25,330 nt of DNA from DATDVT01 sp035289905 (GCA_035289905.1 DATDVT010000033.1:1-25330); one strand, 5' to 3'. Positions 13,563 to 22,187 are shown, counted from the stretch's first letter. Notes: generated from the letters alone by a model not told the origin. Numbers and translations are program-made.

Positions 13563-14345
13563 ATGTTTTATAAAAAAAAAGGATATCCTGAAGAAAATGA
13601 AATTGTTTTATGTACTGTAAAAAAAATTCTTTATCATTCTGTTTTTGTTTCTTTAGATGAATATGAGCATTTAGAAGGAATGATTCATATTTCAGAGATT
13701 TCTCCTGGCAGAATTAGAAATTTGAGGGATTTTGTTAAGGAAGAAAAAAGAATTGTTTGTAAGGTATTAAGTCTTAATCGAGAGAAAAATCAGATTGATT
13801 TGTCTTTGAGAAGGGTTGGCACTTCTATGATGATTCAAAAGTTAAGTGATTTGAAACATGAAGAAAAAGCAGAAAAATTCTTAGAATTAATTGGCAAGGA
13901 TTTGAAGTTGAATTTGAAACAAATGTATGAAAAGGTGGGTTTTATAGCTATTAAAGAATATGGTTCGTTATATATTTTTTTGCAAGAGGCTGTTCTAGAA
14001 AAGAAACTTATTACTGATATTTGTGAGGATAAAAAAATAGTTGATGCTATTTATGAATTTATAAAAGATAAGATTAAACCACAAGAAGTTATTGTTAGTG
14101 GAGTATTCAAGATTATGTTAAATAATGAGAATGGGATAGAAATTATTAGAAATGTTTTAATTAAATATAAAAAAGACGAAGGGGTTACTATTACTTACTT
14201 GGGTGCTCCAAGATATAAAATTGAGATAATTTCTAATGAATATAAGACTGCAGAGATTATTTTAAAGAGAATTCTAGATGGCATTACTAAGGACATTGAG
14301 CAGAATAAAGGTATTATCTCTTTTGAGAAGAAGAAAAATGAATAG
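13563..14345 (+). CDS. eif2a: Translation initiation factor aIF2 alpha subunit
   Basis: This is a 260-residue protein. Residues 10-85 form an S1 RNA-binding domain (VFVSLDEYEHLEGMIHISEI, GRIRNLRDFV, DLSLRRV). A helical middle domain follows, and then the alpha-beta C-terminal domain (GVTITYLGAPRYKIEI near 208-225) that contacts the gamma subunit. With the beta and gamma subunits it delivers initiator tRNA to the small ribosomal subunit. The SEISPGRIRN loop corresponds to the eukaryotic phosphorylation-site region. It starts one base after eS27 and its end overlaps the nop10 start, so it lies in a tightly coupled operon. Confidence 0.95.
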   Translation: MFYKKKGYPEENEIVLCTVKKILYHSVFVSLDEYEHLEGMIHISEISPGRIRNLRDFVKEEKRIVCKVLSLNREKNQIDLSLRRVGTSMMIQKLSDLKHEEKAEKFLELIGKDLKLNLKQMYEKVGFIAIKEYGSLYIFLQEAVLEKKLITDICEDKKIVDAIYEFIKDKIKPQEVIVSGVFKIMLNNENGIEIIRNVLIKYKKDEGVTITYLGAPRYKIEIISNEYKTAEIILKRILDGITKDIEQNKGIISFEKKKNE

Positions 14346-14487
14346 AATTTATTTTTGTCCTAGATGTAAAGACTACACTTTGAAGAGAAGTTGTTGTGGT
14401 TTGTCTACTATAGATATTAGACCTGGTAAATTAAATTTGGATGAAAAATATAGTAAATATAGATTGAAATATAAGAAATTATTGTAA
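14338..14487 (+). CDS. nop10: Nop10, H/ACA ribonucleoprotein subunit
   Basis: The start at 14338 overlaps the end of aIF2-alpha and gives 49 residues, close to the usual archaeal length. The N-terminal zinc site begins CPRCKDYTLKRSCCG, and the linear C-terminal part IRPGKLNLDEKYSKYRLKYK matches the conserved PxRFxxxDxYxKYR pattern. Nop10 links Cbf5 and L7Ae in RNA-guided pseudouridylation and also helps modify tRNA. The second metal half-site is unusual: Cys19 and Cys20 are adjacent, where archaeal Nop10 proteins normally have CPxCG. A shorter or lost zinc knuckle is therefore likely, as in eukaryotic Nop10. Confidence 0.9.
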   Translation: MNRIYFCPRCKDYTLKRSCCGLSTIDIRPGKLNLDEKYSKYRLKYKKLL

Positions 14488-14491
14488 AAAT

Positions 14492-14504
14492 CTTTATAAA
14501 GAAT
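14492..14504 (+). promoter_or_regulatory. TATA-like element before the PAC2 gene
   Basis: CTTTATAAAGAAT lies 18-30 bases before the ATG at 14522, and the near-palindrome AAAGAATAATTCTTT (14499-14513) overlaps it. The 34-base gap after nop10 and this element suggest the PAC2 gene can be transcribed separately. Confidence 0.4.
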
Positions 14505-14521
14505 AATTCTTTTTTTAATCT

Positions 14522-15280
14522 ATGATTGAGATAAAGTTTTTAAATAATTTAAAATTTAATAAACCTATCCTTATAGAAGGATTGCCTGGAATGGGGAATG
14601 TAGGAAAGATAGCGATAGATTTTATGATTGAGATGCTACAGCCAAAAAAGATTTTTGAAATTTATTCAGATAGGTTTCCTTCTTTAGTTTTTGTTGATGA
14701 AAAAAATATAATCAATATGTGCAAAATTAATATTTATTATAAAAAAATAAAAGGTAAAGAATATTTTTTTGTTTCTGGAGATATTCAACCAGTTGATGAA
14801 ATTGGGATATATGAATTTTGTGATGGCATGTTGAATTTATTTAAAAATTGTGGAGGTAAAGAATTAATTACTTTAGGGGGAATAGGAGTCGAAAATATCT
14901 CTTCTAAGGCTAATGTATATTATGCTTCTACTAATTTAAGATATAATTTTGCTGCAATTAAAAAATATAGTGGTCATTATATGGGCCCTATTTTAGGAGT
15001 GACAGGGATTTTGTTGGGTTTAGCAAAAAAGAAGGAATTAAAGGGTGTTTGTTTATTGGCTGAAACTAATCCAAACCCAGGTTATATTGGGGTACATGGT
15101 GCAAGAGAATTATTAAAGGTATTAAATGATAAATATGATTTTGGTTTAAGAATAAATGTTTTAGATAAAGAAATTAAAGAGATTGAGAAAGAAATTACTA
15201 AAAAAGTTGAAAAGATTGCTAATGCTACAAGAGAGATGGAATATAAGAAGGTTAGTGATTCTATTAGTTATATTGGCTAA
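14522..15280 (+). CDS. PAC2-family protein (proteasome assembly chaperone-like)
   Basis: This 252-residue protein starts with KPILIEGLPGMGNVGKIAIDFM, the conserved opening of archaeal PAC2 proteins. It goes on through SGDIQPVDEIGIYEFCDGML, ELITLGGIG and GVTGILLGLAKKKELKGVCLLAET to a charged helical C-terminus (EIEKEITKKVEKIANATREME). Archaeal members are related to the eukaryotic proteasome assembly chaperones PAC1/PAC2; the GLPGMG loop is characteristic. In many archaea the gene follows nop10 directly, as here. Its molecular role in archaea is not firmly established. The stop overlaps the small minus-strand ORF that ends at 15277. Confidence 0.9.
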   Translation: MIEIKFLNNLKFNKPILIEGLPGMGNVGKIAIDFMIEMLQPKKIFEIYSDRFPSLVFVDEKNIINMCKINIYYKKIKGKEYFFVSGDIQPVDEIGIYEFCDGMLNLFKNCGGKELITLGGIGVENISSKANVYYASTNLRYNFAAIKKYSGHYMGPILGVTGILLGLAKKKELKGVCLLAETNPNPGYIGVHGARELLKVLNDKYDFGLRINVLDKEIKEIEKEITKKVEKIANATREMEYKKVSDSISYIG

Positions 15281-15408
15281 TCTTTCCAAAAATAATTAAA
15301 ATATTTCATAAAACTATTTTTAATCTCCTCTAATTCTATTACCAATGCGAAGGATTGGTTGTTCCAAAGTACTTGAACAACTTTATTTCCAAAGATTATG
15401 ATTGCCAT
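15277..15408 (-). CDS. Possible 43-residue protein resembling the C-terminal tail of TrmB-type regulators
   Basis: The ORF starts MAIIIFGNKVVQVLWNNQSF and ends KNSFMKYFNYFWKD. The pattern I-G-x-K-V-x-x-x-x-W, then ALVIE.EEI..SF..YF...WK, recalls the last ~45 residues of archaeal TrmB/winged-helix regulators. Nothing upstream encodes the missing DNA-binding part. A TATA-like TTTAAAACTATTTA on the minus strand at about 15427-15440 lies about 20-30 bases before the ATG, so it could be expressed. It fills most of the 177-base gap between the PAC2 gene and endoQ and converges on PAC2 with a four-base overlap. It could be a microprotein or a gene remnant. Confidence 0.5.
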   Translation of the reverse strand: MAIIIFGNKVVQVLWNNQSFALVIELEEIKNSFMKYFNYFWKD

Positions 15409-15457
15409 AAGTGAAGATCAGATTTAATTAAATAGTTTTAAAGTGTTACATTTTTTG

Positions 15458-16705
15458 TTACACGTAAAAATTAAATAAACCTTTTTGTGTAGTTTCATAT
15501 TCTTTTGTTTTGAATTCTTCGTCAATTATTTCTCCATAGACTCCATCGTAGCCAGGTTTAATATGTAGCTGTCTATTTCTATTCTTTAGAATTAAATCAA
15601 CTAATTTTGGCTCTAGATTTGAAAAATCATTGAGATTTAAGAGAACATTAAATTCATTTTTGTATTTTGAAATTAAAGCTTCGTAAATCTCTTGACATTT
15701 TTTTGAAGTTGGTTGTTTTATATTGTATGCATGACAGATTAGTTCTGATAAGGGAATTAAAGTTTTGAATGGTTTAGCATTTTCTGGTTTATAACCTAAA
15801 GAACGAGCTGCTAATTCTTCTACTCTATATTCCACTCCAATGGTTAATGGTTTTTTACAAATAGGACAAATTCCTTTGTGTTTTCTTGTTTGTTCTGGTG
15901 AAAATAAAATATTACAAGCTCTATGACCATCATAGTGGAACTTTCCATAACTCGGTTCAGTTTCTTTTGTTTCTTTTAATCCTTCTCCAGTTCTAATTGC
16001 TTTTAGGATATTTTTGTAAGTTAATTCTTTTGTTTCAAAAGTTGTGGCTTCTCTTCCCAATCTCCATGGATACGCGCTATGTGGATCAGAAAAAGAAACT
16101 AATTGGTAATTATCTAATTCTTTTATTCTCCAACACATTTCAGGATTCGCAGACATCCCTGTTTCAATTGCATGAATATATCTTGCTTTTTCTTCGAAGC
16201 ATTCTTTGATTGAATTAAAACCTGATTTAGAACCAAATATTCCAAACCAACTTGTAAAGGCATGCGCACAAATCATTTCTATATCTAGAGAGATACTTCT
16301 TAAGTTCTCAAGTAAATCTATACTTGACATTCCAAAGATTGGCCTACCATCATAGTCTACACGACCCCTAGATAGTAAAAATTCAGTAATTTGATCTACT
16401 ACCTCGAAAGAAGGTGCTAACATAACATAATGTATTCTTCTACCTTTTCCCCCTTGAGAATAAATTAGAGAAATTTCTGATTGCAATAAAAATGGAAATT
16501 TATCTTTTGTCCACAGAATTCCTTGATCGTCTGGAGTTAATTCGGATTTTAGTTCTTGAATCCATTTTGGATGAGTAAAATCTCCTGTACCTAAGAGATT
16601 TAAACCCTTAATTTTTGCATATTTTTCTAAATTATTTATAGTGATATCTTTACTGCATGCTCGAGCAAATCTAGAATGAATATGCAAATCTGAAATAATT
16701 TCCAT
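15458..16705 (-). CDS. endoQ: Endonuclease Q (EndoQ), PHP-domain DNA repair nuclease
   Basis: This is a 415-residue protein, often misannotated as a UvrD-like helicase. The PHP metal site is seen as DLHIHSRFA (6-14), GTGDFTHPKW (39-48), the His of ICAHAFTSWFG at about 148, and SFSDPHS (204-210). A zinc element follows: HRACNILF near 261-268 with ICPICKKPLTIGVEYRVEELA at 279-299. Archaeal EndoQ cuts DNA 5' of deaminated bases such as uracil and hypoxanthine. No helicase motifs are present. It is last in the minus-strand series of surface genes but has its own TATA-like sequence at 16720-16735, so it may be expressed independently. Confidence 0.92.
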   Translation of the reverse strand: MEIISDLHIHSRFARACSKDITINNLEKYAKIKGLNLLGTGDFTHPKWIQELKSELTPDDQGILWTKDKFPFLLQSEISLIYSQGGKGRRIHYVMLAPSFEVVDQITEFLLSRGRVDYDGRPIFGMSSIDLLENLRSISLDIEMICAHAFTSWFGIFGSKSGFNSIKECFEEKARYIHAIETGMSANPEMCWRIKELDNYQLVSFSDPHSAYPWRLGREATTFETKELTYKNILKAIRTGEGLKETKETEPSYGKFHYDGHRACNILFSPEQTRKHKGICPICKKPLTIGVEYRVEELAARSLGYKPENAKPFKTLIPLSELICHAYNIKQPTSKKCQEIYEALISKYKNEFNVLLNLNDFSNLEPKLVDLILKNRNRQLHIKPGYDGVYGEIIDEEFKTKEYETTQKGLFNFYV

Positions 16706-16736
16706 CAGTATTTAAAAATAAAAGAATATATAAAAT

Positions 16737-17699
16737 TTAAGTTCCTTCATCATAAGATTTTTCAATAGTTATCGCTTGAATTATTGAATCTTTGTATGCG
16801 TAATCTATAGCAATAGAAAGTGGCTTTTCAAATGCTGTTGATTGCACATTTGTTGTGTCTATATTACAAGTTATTGTTGTTTTTCCTTCAATTAATTTCA
16901 CTTCTCCTGAATTAGAATTACTTAATTTTGGACAAGTAATTGGTATATCTCCTGAAGCAAAGTTTACTACTACATATGCTTTGTTTGCATAATCCCTATT
17001 ATCCATACAAACTCCACTTTTTATGAAATCTGAAGAATAGATTGAACCAGCGTTTACATTAGATATTGTGAATGTAACTGAAATTTCATTTTTTCCAGTT
17101 GGTCTTTGTGATGGTGCAGATATCTGTACCGGTGCTGCTGAAGATCCAAAGTCTAATTCTGTGTTTGAAATTATACATTCTGTTTCTTTGGTTCTTTCTC
17201 TCGGTGTTTGTTTTAAACATAGTTGAATACCTGCTCTTGTTTGATATCTATAACAATAATTTACAGAAATATCAAATGGTTGTTGATATGGTAATACATC
17301 CATATAATTGGCTTCATAATCTATTTGTACTTGATCACCTTGAATTATTATGTCTGCTTCTTCTTTTTTACCTATAATTGGTTCAGTCAAATATTTTGAT
17401 TCTTGTTCAATGTTAAATGCTTTATAATCAAAACCATAGACTGTTGTTAAGACTTCATCTGCTTTGATATCATATTCTCCTTGGTTTTCTAGTTGAACTG
17501 TTATGAAAAATGGTTCATTTCCACCACTCAATACTGAAACTGGTGGTTGATCTGGTACAAATGATACAAAAAGTCCTTCCGTACCTCCAATCCAACCCCA
17601 ATCACCGGTTATTACATCTTTATTATTACAACTAACAGCAGAAATTAATAAAAAAACTAATAAAAGTGATGCTATTAAAAAATATTTTTTCTTTAACAT
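16737..17699 (-). CDS. Predicted lipoprotein with repeated beta-sandwich-like regions
   Basis: This 320-residue protein has a signal peptide: a basic start MLKKKYF, a hydrophobic core through residue 20 and the lipobox ISAVSC with the lipidated Cys24. The mature part is rich in beta-strand patterns with paired cysteines. Segments such as ITVQLENQGEYDIKADEVLT and ISVTFTISNVNAGSIYSSDF resemble CARDB-like or Ig-like domains of surface proteins. A tail YCYRYQTRAGIQLCLKQT recalls the same element in the upstream lipoprotein, so the two may be related. It starts four bases after that gene ends. It should sit on the outer face of the cytoplasmic membrane. Function unknown. Confidence 0.72.
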   Translation of the reverse strand: MLKKKYFLIASLLLVFLLISAVSCNNKDVITGDWGWIGGTEGLFVSFVPDQPPVSVLSGGNEPFFITVQLENQGEYDIKADEVLTTVYGFDYKAFNIEQESKYLTEPIIGKKEEADIIIQGDQVQIDYEANYMDVLPYQQPFDISVNYCYRYQTRAGIQLCLKQTPRERTKETECIISNTELDFGSSAAPVQISAPSQRPTGKNEISVTFTISNVNAGSIYSSDFIKSGVCMDNRDYANKAYVVVNFASGDIPITCPKLSNSNSGEVKLIEGKTTITCNIDTTNVQSTAFEKPLSIAIDYAYKDSIIQAITIEKSYDEGT

Positions 17700-17703
17700 T
17701 TAT

Positions 17704-18615
17704 TTATTCCCCCTTTTTGAGTTTTATTTGGATAGGTTCAGTTCTAAGTTTGAAACTGTAACCTAGATGAATATCAAGCCTCTTTTCTATAAAGTCTTGT
17801 GTTACTGGTATAGTACTTGAACACTTAATAACTGTTTCGCTTTCTTTAATTTCTACACTATTTCCTTTAAGACCAATACAATTAAAGACATCTTGATTAT
17901 CAAGTAATACTTTAAAACCGATTAAAGGATATAATTCTTCAATTTCTTGATAATATGGTTGATTATATGAAAGTAAAATTCCTGGTTCTTCTTGTAGAAT
18001 TTTTATCTTTAAATTTAATTTAACTTCTGAATTGCTTATTGTATTTATTGTTTGTTCAATAGAATCTATCATTAAGGGTGTTTGATCTTGTTTTATATCT
18101 GATATTATTATTTCTTTAGGGCAAGAAAGAGAGATTTCATCTTCTTTTAATAATGGATTTTTTAAACATACTTTTGTTGAGGCTATAGTTGTAAGTTCAT
18201 ATTGAAAAGATGAACTTATTGATATTGATTCTGAGATTTCTTCTTGTGGGATTTGTGTATATTTATACGAAGCTTTAGATCCTCTTGGAAAGAAAAATGT
18301 TGTTTTTTGTGGGTAAATTTCTCCTTCTATTTCTTCTGCTTTTTCTAACATAACATCTTGACAATCTCCAGATGGAATTCCACCAAAATTATCAGATAAA
18401 GAATCTGAAATACAAAGTAATCCCTGAACTGGATTTTTTGCTCTGTTTTCAACTTCTACTTCTAATCTAAATTCATCAATATTTGTATATAATTCTCCAG
18501 TAGGATAGTCAACAATTGCTAAGTTAATATCTTTTCCTTCTGTTACTGGTGTTACTTGATTTAAACATGCAGATAGAAAACACAATAAAATTAATGAAAG
18601 TGTTATTTTTCTCAT
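17704..18615 (-). CDS. Predicted lipoprotein, second of the surface operon
   Basis: This 303-residue protein has a short signal peptide and lipobox FLSAC (Cys17). The mature part reads as beta-strand rich: YTNIDEFRLEVEVENRAKNP, then SSFQYELTTIASTKVCLKNP, an element also present in the downstream lipoprotein (strand, then VCLK/LCLK). Paired cysteines (CISD, CQDV; CSST) suggest disulfides outside the cell. No enzymatic motif is visible. It lies 32 bases after the 445-residue membrane protein and four bases before the next lipoprotein, so all belong to one operon. A role in cell-surface structure or contact with a host cell is conceivable for a DPANN organism but is speculation. Confidence 0.72.
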   Translation of the reverse strand: MRKITLSLILLCFLSACLNQVTPVTEGKDINLAIVDYPTGELYTNIDEFRLEVEVENRAKNPVQGLLCISDSLSDNFGGIPSGDCQDVMLEKAEEIEGEIYPQKTTFFFPRGSKASYKYTQIPQEEISESISISSSFQYELTTIASTKVCLKNPLLKEDEISLSCPKEIIISDIKQDQTPLMIDSIEQTINTISNSEVKLNLKIKILQEEPGILLSYNQPYYQEIEELYPLIGFKVLLDNQDVFNCIGLKGNSVEIKESETVIKCSSTIPVTQDFIEKRLDIHLGYSFKLRTEPIQIKLKKGE

Positions 18616-18647
18616 TTGTCTTTGCTTGTTTTGAATATATAAAAATG

Positions 18648-19985
18648 TTATGTTATTGGTCCAGTTGTTGCTAACTCATGACGCTTTCTAAAATCTACAG
18701 CTGTTGTCTTTTTAGTTTCATAGATAAAAGAGGTTTCTGCAATTAAATAATCTATAAAGATTCCTTCATCTGGTGGCACTTCTGGAATAATAAAATTACA
18801 GGTAAATGTTTGTGGACCTTTATATAATTTAATACATTCTTCTGTGTTTAAATCTTTTATATTTCTCAATGCGTCTTTTGAACAATCTGTATTGACCATA
18901 TCTAAAAACTCATCTTTTAGTCTATAAACTTTATAACCATTGTTATCTTTTTCTCCAGTATAATAAAAAGCGCATGTTGATTTGCCACTTAATTCTTTTT
19001 TAGGATATTGTGGCTCACCTTCTAAATAAATATAAGGATCTGGGACTTTTAAGTCTAAATAATTTAAATATCTTAGATTCCCTCCTGCCCAATTTGTATT
19101 TTCTTCTAAACTAACTCCTAAAGTATAAGTTATTCCTTCAGAAAATGGTTGTTGATTAAAAGAACCTATAGATAATAATATAGGACCATCTGTTGCCCTA
19201 GACCTTACAGTATTATCTGATTTTATTTGTGGATCTCGAATACTATAATATTCAAATGGATCCTGATCTAAGGCAAGTAATCTTTGATTTTCTCTTTTGT
19301 TTAACATATAAATTTTGAATGTTGATAGAGAAACATAGTTATATCTTGCGACTAGTTCAGCTGTTGCAGAATTGATTATTTCTTGTCTTCCTAGTGTTTT
19401 TTCTTCTAATATTCTAAGACCATTTGGGAATTCGCAAATTGCCATTGGTTTTTCTGTACCTTGCTCCTTTCTAATATAGATTGTATTACCTCTTGCGTTT
19501 AGTGAGGATAATTCTGCAGGATAATATTCTTCTGTTTCCTTTTTAGGATATCCTTCAAGTTTACAATAAATATTTACTTCCATATCTTTTAATGGTGTTA
19601 ATTTAATGAAACCATCAGCAATTATGGGTTCATTTTCAAAAGAAATACCCCTTTGACTAAAACTTTCTATTTTTACACCTGCGTCTGGATTATTTTCATT
19701 TTCTTCTACTGTAGAAACAAAATCATAGTTTTCTACTAATCTTTCTGGATTCATAATTGTTTGTAAACCTTCATATAATCCTAAATTTTTTAGAACTGGT
19801 ACTCCAAGTTCTATTGCAGCTACTTTTCCATGTTCTAGTGTGGTAGGACCAGCACCTGTTAACCATAGATTTATTAAAAACCAAAGAGTTAATCCAATAA
19901 TAAAGAGGATTATAATTGTTTTAATAAACCACCAAATTCTTTCTCCAATAGTTTTGGATTGTTTAAAGGTTGGTGTTTTTTCCAT
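18648..19985 (-). CDS. Membrane-anchored surface protein, 445 residues
   Basis: One transmembrane helix lies near the N-terminus (about residues 18-42, TIIILFIIGLTLWFLINLWL), after a short basic cytoplasmic start. The rest, about 400 residues, should be outside. It has beta-rich stretches (ENEPIIADGFIKLTPLKDMEV, ILLSIGSFNQQPFSEGITYT) and several cysteines (CKLEG, CEFPNG, CAFYYTG, CSKDA, CIKL, CNF) that may form disulfides. No catalytic motif is recognised. Its ATG follows the stop of the upstream gene without a spacer. It seems to be conserved only in related lineages, though I cannot check this here. Confidence 0.72.
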   Translation of the reverse strand: MEKTPTFKQSKTIGERIWWFIKTIIILFIIGLTLWFLINLWLTGAGPTTLEHGKVAAIELGVPVLKNLGLYEGLQTIMNPERLVENYDFVSTVEENENNPDAGVKIESFSQRGISFENEPIIADGFIKLTPLKDMEVNIYCKLEGYPKKETEEYYPAELSSLNARGNTIYIRKEQGTEKPMAICEFPNGLRILEEKTLGRQEIINSATAELVARYNYVSLSTFKIYMLNKRENQRLLALDQDPFEYYSIRDPQIKSDNTVRSRATDGPILLSIGSFNQQPFSEGITYTLGVSLEENTNWAGGNLRYLNYLDLKVPDPYIYLEGEPQYPKKELSGKSTCAFYYTGEKDNNGYKVYRLKDEFLDMVNTDCSKDALRNIKDLNTEECIKLYKGPQTFTCNFIIPEVPPDEGIFIDYLIAETSFIYETKKTTAVDFRKRHELATTGPIT

Positions 19986-21155
19986 TTATCCCTCATTAGA
20001 AATAATTTTTATGCTAGTATACTCAAATGAATTAGAAGGCTCTATTTTTAGATAGTTTGATCCTTGTTCTAGATAGCTAGTCACTTCTGCTTCGAACAAA
20101 GAGGATCTTGTTTTCATTAAAATTTGGTGATTATTTAACCAAAAGATTGCATTTTTTGAAAGTTCAGAGTCTGGAAATTCTATTTTTAAAATTGCACTTT
20201 CTAAATTGTTGTAATCTTTATTAGATACCTCAAACGTATATGTTGGGTATCTTAATTCTTTTGTTTCTGTTTCTATTTTTACTTGATTAAATGAATAGTC
20301 TCCTTTATCTATAGTAAAATATAAAATATTCTCAAAATCTAAGGCTTGTAATGGAATATCTACCTCTATTTCTTTACTGTCACATTTTGAAGTTGATTGA
20401 TATAATTCTTTATTATTTAATAGAATATTTAATTTGGTTATTAGATCTTTATTACAGAATTGATAAAACGTTAGTTTAGCTGATTTTAAATCAGATAATT
20501 CATCTTGTGGAAAATTGAATGTTCTACTTTCTTCTAAGTCTGTTGTTAAAATTTCTTGCCTTAAACCAATCTCTTTTAAATGTACCTCATTAGAAGACCA
20601 AAATTTTATTCCTGGACCAGAAAGAGTAAAGTAAAGAGTATTTTCTGTTTTTAAAAGGTTTTCTGGAATATCAATAATCTTTATCTCATTTTTTGTTATT
20701 TCTTCTGAAAAAAATAAATTATTATTTAAATAAATCCTTAATACTCCTGTATTTTCTTCAGTTAGTGTAAAATATAGTGAAGATTTTTGAGTTGGATCAT
20801 CAATATTAAAATTAATTTTTTGATAATTTTTATTAAAGAATGATTTTGATATGTATAATGAGGAAGATACAGGTTTTGTGTTAACTGATTCTTTTGTAAA
20901 AAGATTAAAAGAAGGAATATTTTTTGTTGTAATATATTCTCGAAGTGGTGTAAGTTTTCCTGAGGACTCTGCAAACAGCTCTATAGTTTCAGTATTTGTT
21001 TTTGGTGTTGTAGTTATTGTCTCTTCATCTTCCCCTAAAAGTCTTGCTCTTTCTTCAGGAGGTAAGAAGAGAACATACAAAGCAATCATAAATGCGATGA
21101 TTAGAATAATAATCATTACTGCCTTTCCTTCATTAACCCCTTTTTTGGATTTCAT
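19986..21155 (-). CDS. Membrane-anchored surface protein, first gene of the operon, 389 residues
   Basis: The N-terminus is MKSKKGVNEGKAVMIIILII followed by a single hydrophobic segment to about residue 31, then PPEERARLLGEDEE and a Thr-rich stretch. KKG before the hydrophobic stretch faintly resembles a prepilin-type signal (basic, Gly, Glu near the helix), but the Glu is not at the usual +5, so a plain membrane anchor is more likely. The remainder contains about three repeated units of beta-sandwich-like strands with SLYFTLTEENTGVLRIYLNN, ENTLYFTLSGPGIKF and ENILYFTIDKGDYSF. The recurring (N)xLYFT motif suggests internal duplication. No catalytic residues are seen. The gene diverges from pelota. 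Confidence 0.72.
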   Translation of the reverse strand: MKSKKGVNEGKAVMIIILIIAFMIALYVLFLPPEERARLLGEDEETITTTPKTNTETIELFAESSGKLTPLREYITTKNIPSFNLFTKESVNTKPVSSSLYISKSFFNKNYQKINFNIDDPTQKSSLYFTLTEENTGVLRIYLNNNLFFSEEITKNEIKIIDIPENLLKTENTLYFTLSGPGIKFWSSNEVHLKEIGLRQEILTTDLEESRTFNFPQDELSDLKSAKLTFYQFCNKDLITKLNILLNNKELYQSTSKCDSKEIEVDIPLQALDFENILYFTIDKGDYSFNQVKIETETKELRYPTYTFEVSNKDYNNLESAILKIEFPDSELSKNAIFWLNNHQILMKTRSSLFEAEVTSYLEQGSNYLKIEPSNSFEYTSIKIISNEG

Positions 21156-21173
21156 AGTTTAAATCAATAGTTA

Positions 21174-21185
21174 TTTATATTTAAA
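21174..21185 (+). promoter_or_regulatory. TATA-like box of pelota
   Basis: TTTATATTTAAA is centred about 22 bases before the ATG at 21201, in the 45-base spacer shared with the divergent surface operon. No Shine-Dalgarno sequence is visible, so a leaderless transcript is likely. Confidence 0.45.
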
Positions 21186-21200
21186 ATTTGTCTAAAATAG

Positions 21201-22187
21201 ATGAGGATTATTCACTCTGATTATCATAAAGGAATTTTGAAATTCCAGATAGAAAATTTAGATGATTTGTGGCATTTAAATAATATGATTTCTAAAGGGG
21301 ATATTTTAAAGGGAAAAGATATCAGAAAAATTAAATTGAGTGAAACTAAGATAATTAAAAAAAATGTGTTTCTATCTATTAATGTTGAACGTGTTGAATT
21401 AGGTGCTAATTTAAGAGTGTTGGGAAAGATAATTGAATCTAGTAATGAAGAGGTTACTAAAGGAAGTTATCATGGTTTTGTTTTGGAAGAGGGAGGTGTT
21501 TTTGAGTTAAATAAAAAATTTTTTTTAGAATATCATAAGAAACATATCATTGAGGCAACTAAAGAGAGAAAGGAGAGGATATTGATTGTGATAGTTGATC
21601 GTGAGGAAGTTAGTTTTGCTTTATTGAAGAAAAATGGCTTTGAAATTTTAGATGAGATTAAAGGTGAGGTGGAAAGTAAATATTTTAGTAAGAATGTTAA
21701 AGACGAATTTTTTGACGTAATTAAAAAAATGATTGAAGAATACAGAGATAGATATAAAATTAATAGAGTAGTAATTGGTGGAAGTAATTTTTGGATTGGA
21801 AAATTTAATGCTGATTTAAAAATAGTTTGCCATTCTTCTGGTAGAACTGGGGTTAATGATATATTAAAAACAACTGAATTTAGAAAGTTTGTTAAAGATG
21901 AACGAGTTAGTTTTGAATTAGAGTTAATTGAAGAACTTTTAAGAAGGATAGCTAAGAATGAAAGGGTTGTTTATGGTTTTAATGATGTTTTAGGTGCGGT
22001 AAATAATGGATCTGTTGAGAAGTTGTTAATTAGTGAAAAATTAATGGCTGAAAAAAGGGAAGAATTGGATTTAATTATGCAAACTGTTGAAGAGTGTAAA
22101 GGAGAGGTACATATAATTAACTCTGATAATGAGGCTGGTAAAAAATTAGATGGGTTAGGTGGAATTAGTGCTTTGTTAAGATATTAA
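21201..22187 (+). CDS. pelA: Pelota (aPelota), ribosome rescue factor
   Basis: This 328-residue protein has the three-domain layout of Pelota/Dom34. The N-terminal Sm-like domain (about 1-125) contains DDLWHLNNMISKGDI and VERVELGANLRVLG. The central domain (126-235) has LIVIVDREEVSFALLK and RVVIGGSNFW. The C-terminal domain has VVYGFNDVLGAVNNGSVEKLLIS and ends LGGISALLRY. It lacks the GGQ motif of release factors, as expected. With aEF1A it opens stalled ribosomes, followed by ABCE1 splitting. It overlaps the converging reductase gene by 12 bases. Confidence 0.95.
   Translation: MRIIHSDYHKGILKFQIENLDDLWHLNNMISKGDILKGKDIRKIKLSETKIIKKNVFLSINVERVELGANLRVLGKIIESSNEEVTKGSYHGFVLEEGGVFELNKKFFLEYHKKHIIEATKERKERILIVIVDREEVSFALLKKNGFEILDEIKGEVESKYFSKNVKDEFFDVIKKMIEEYRDRYKINRVVIGGSNFWIGKFNADLKIVCHSSGRTGVNDILKTTEFRKFVKDERVSFELELIEELLRRIAKNERVVYGFNDVLGAVNNGSVEKLLISEKLMAEKREELDLIMQTVEECKGEVHIINSDNEAGKKLDGLGGISALLRY

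Noticed and set aside
14499..14513. Near-palindrome before the PAC2 gene as a regulator site
   Set aside because: It is short, entirely A/T-rich around AAAGAAT and merges with the TATA element; in DNA this AT-rich such near-palindromes are expected by chance.
19986..20100. Prepilin-type signal on the first surface protein (KKG before the hydrophobic segment)
   Set aside because: The feature of interest is at 21070-21155. The glutamate is not at +5 and the residues after Gly are not typical, so a normal membrane anchor is the safer call.
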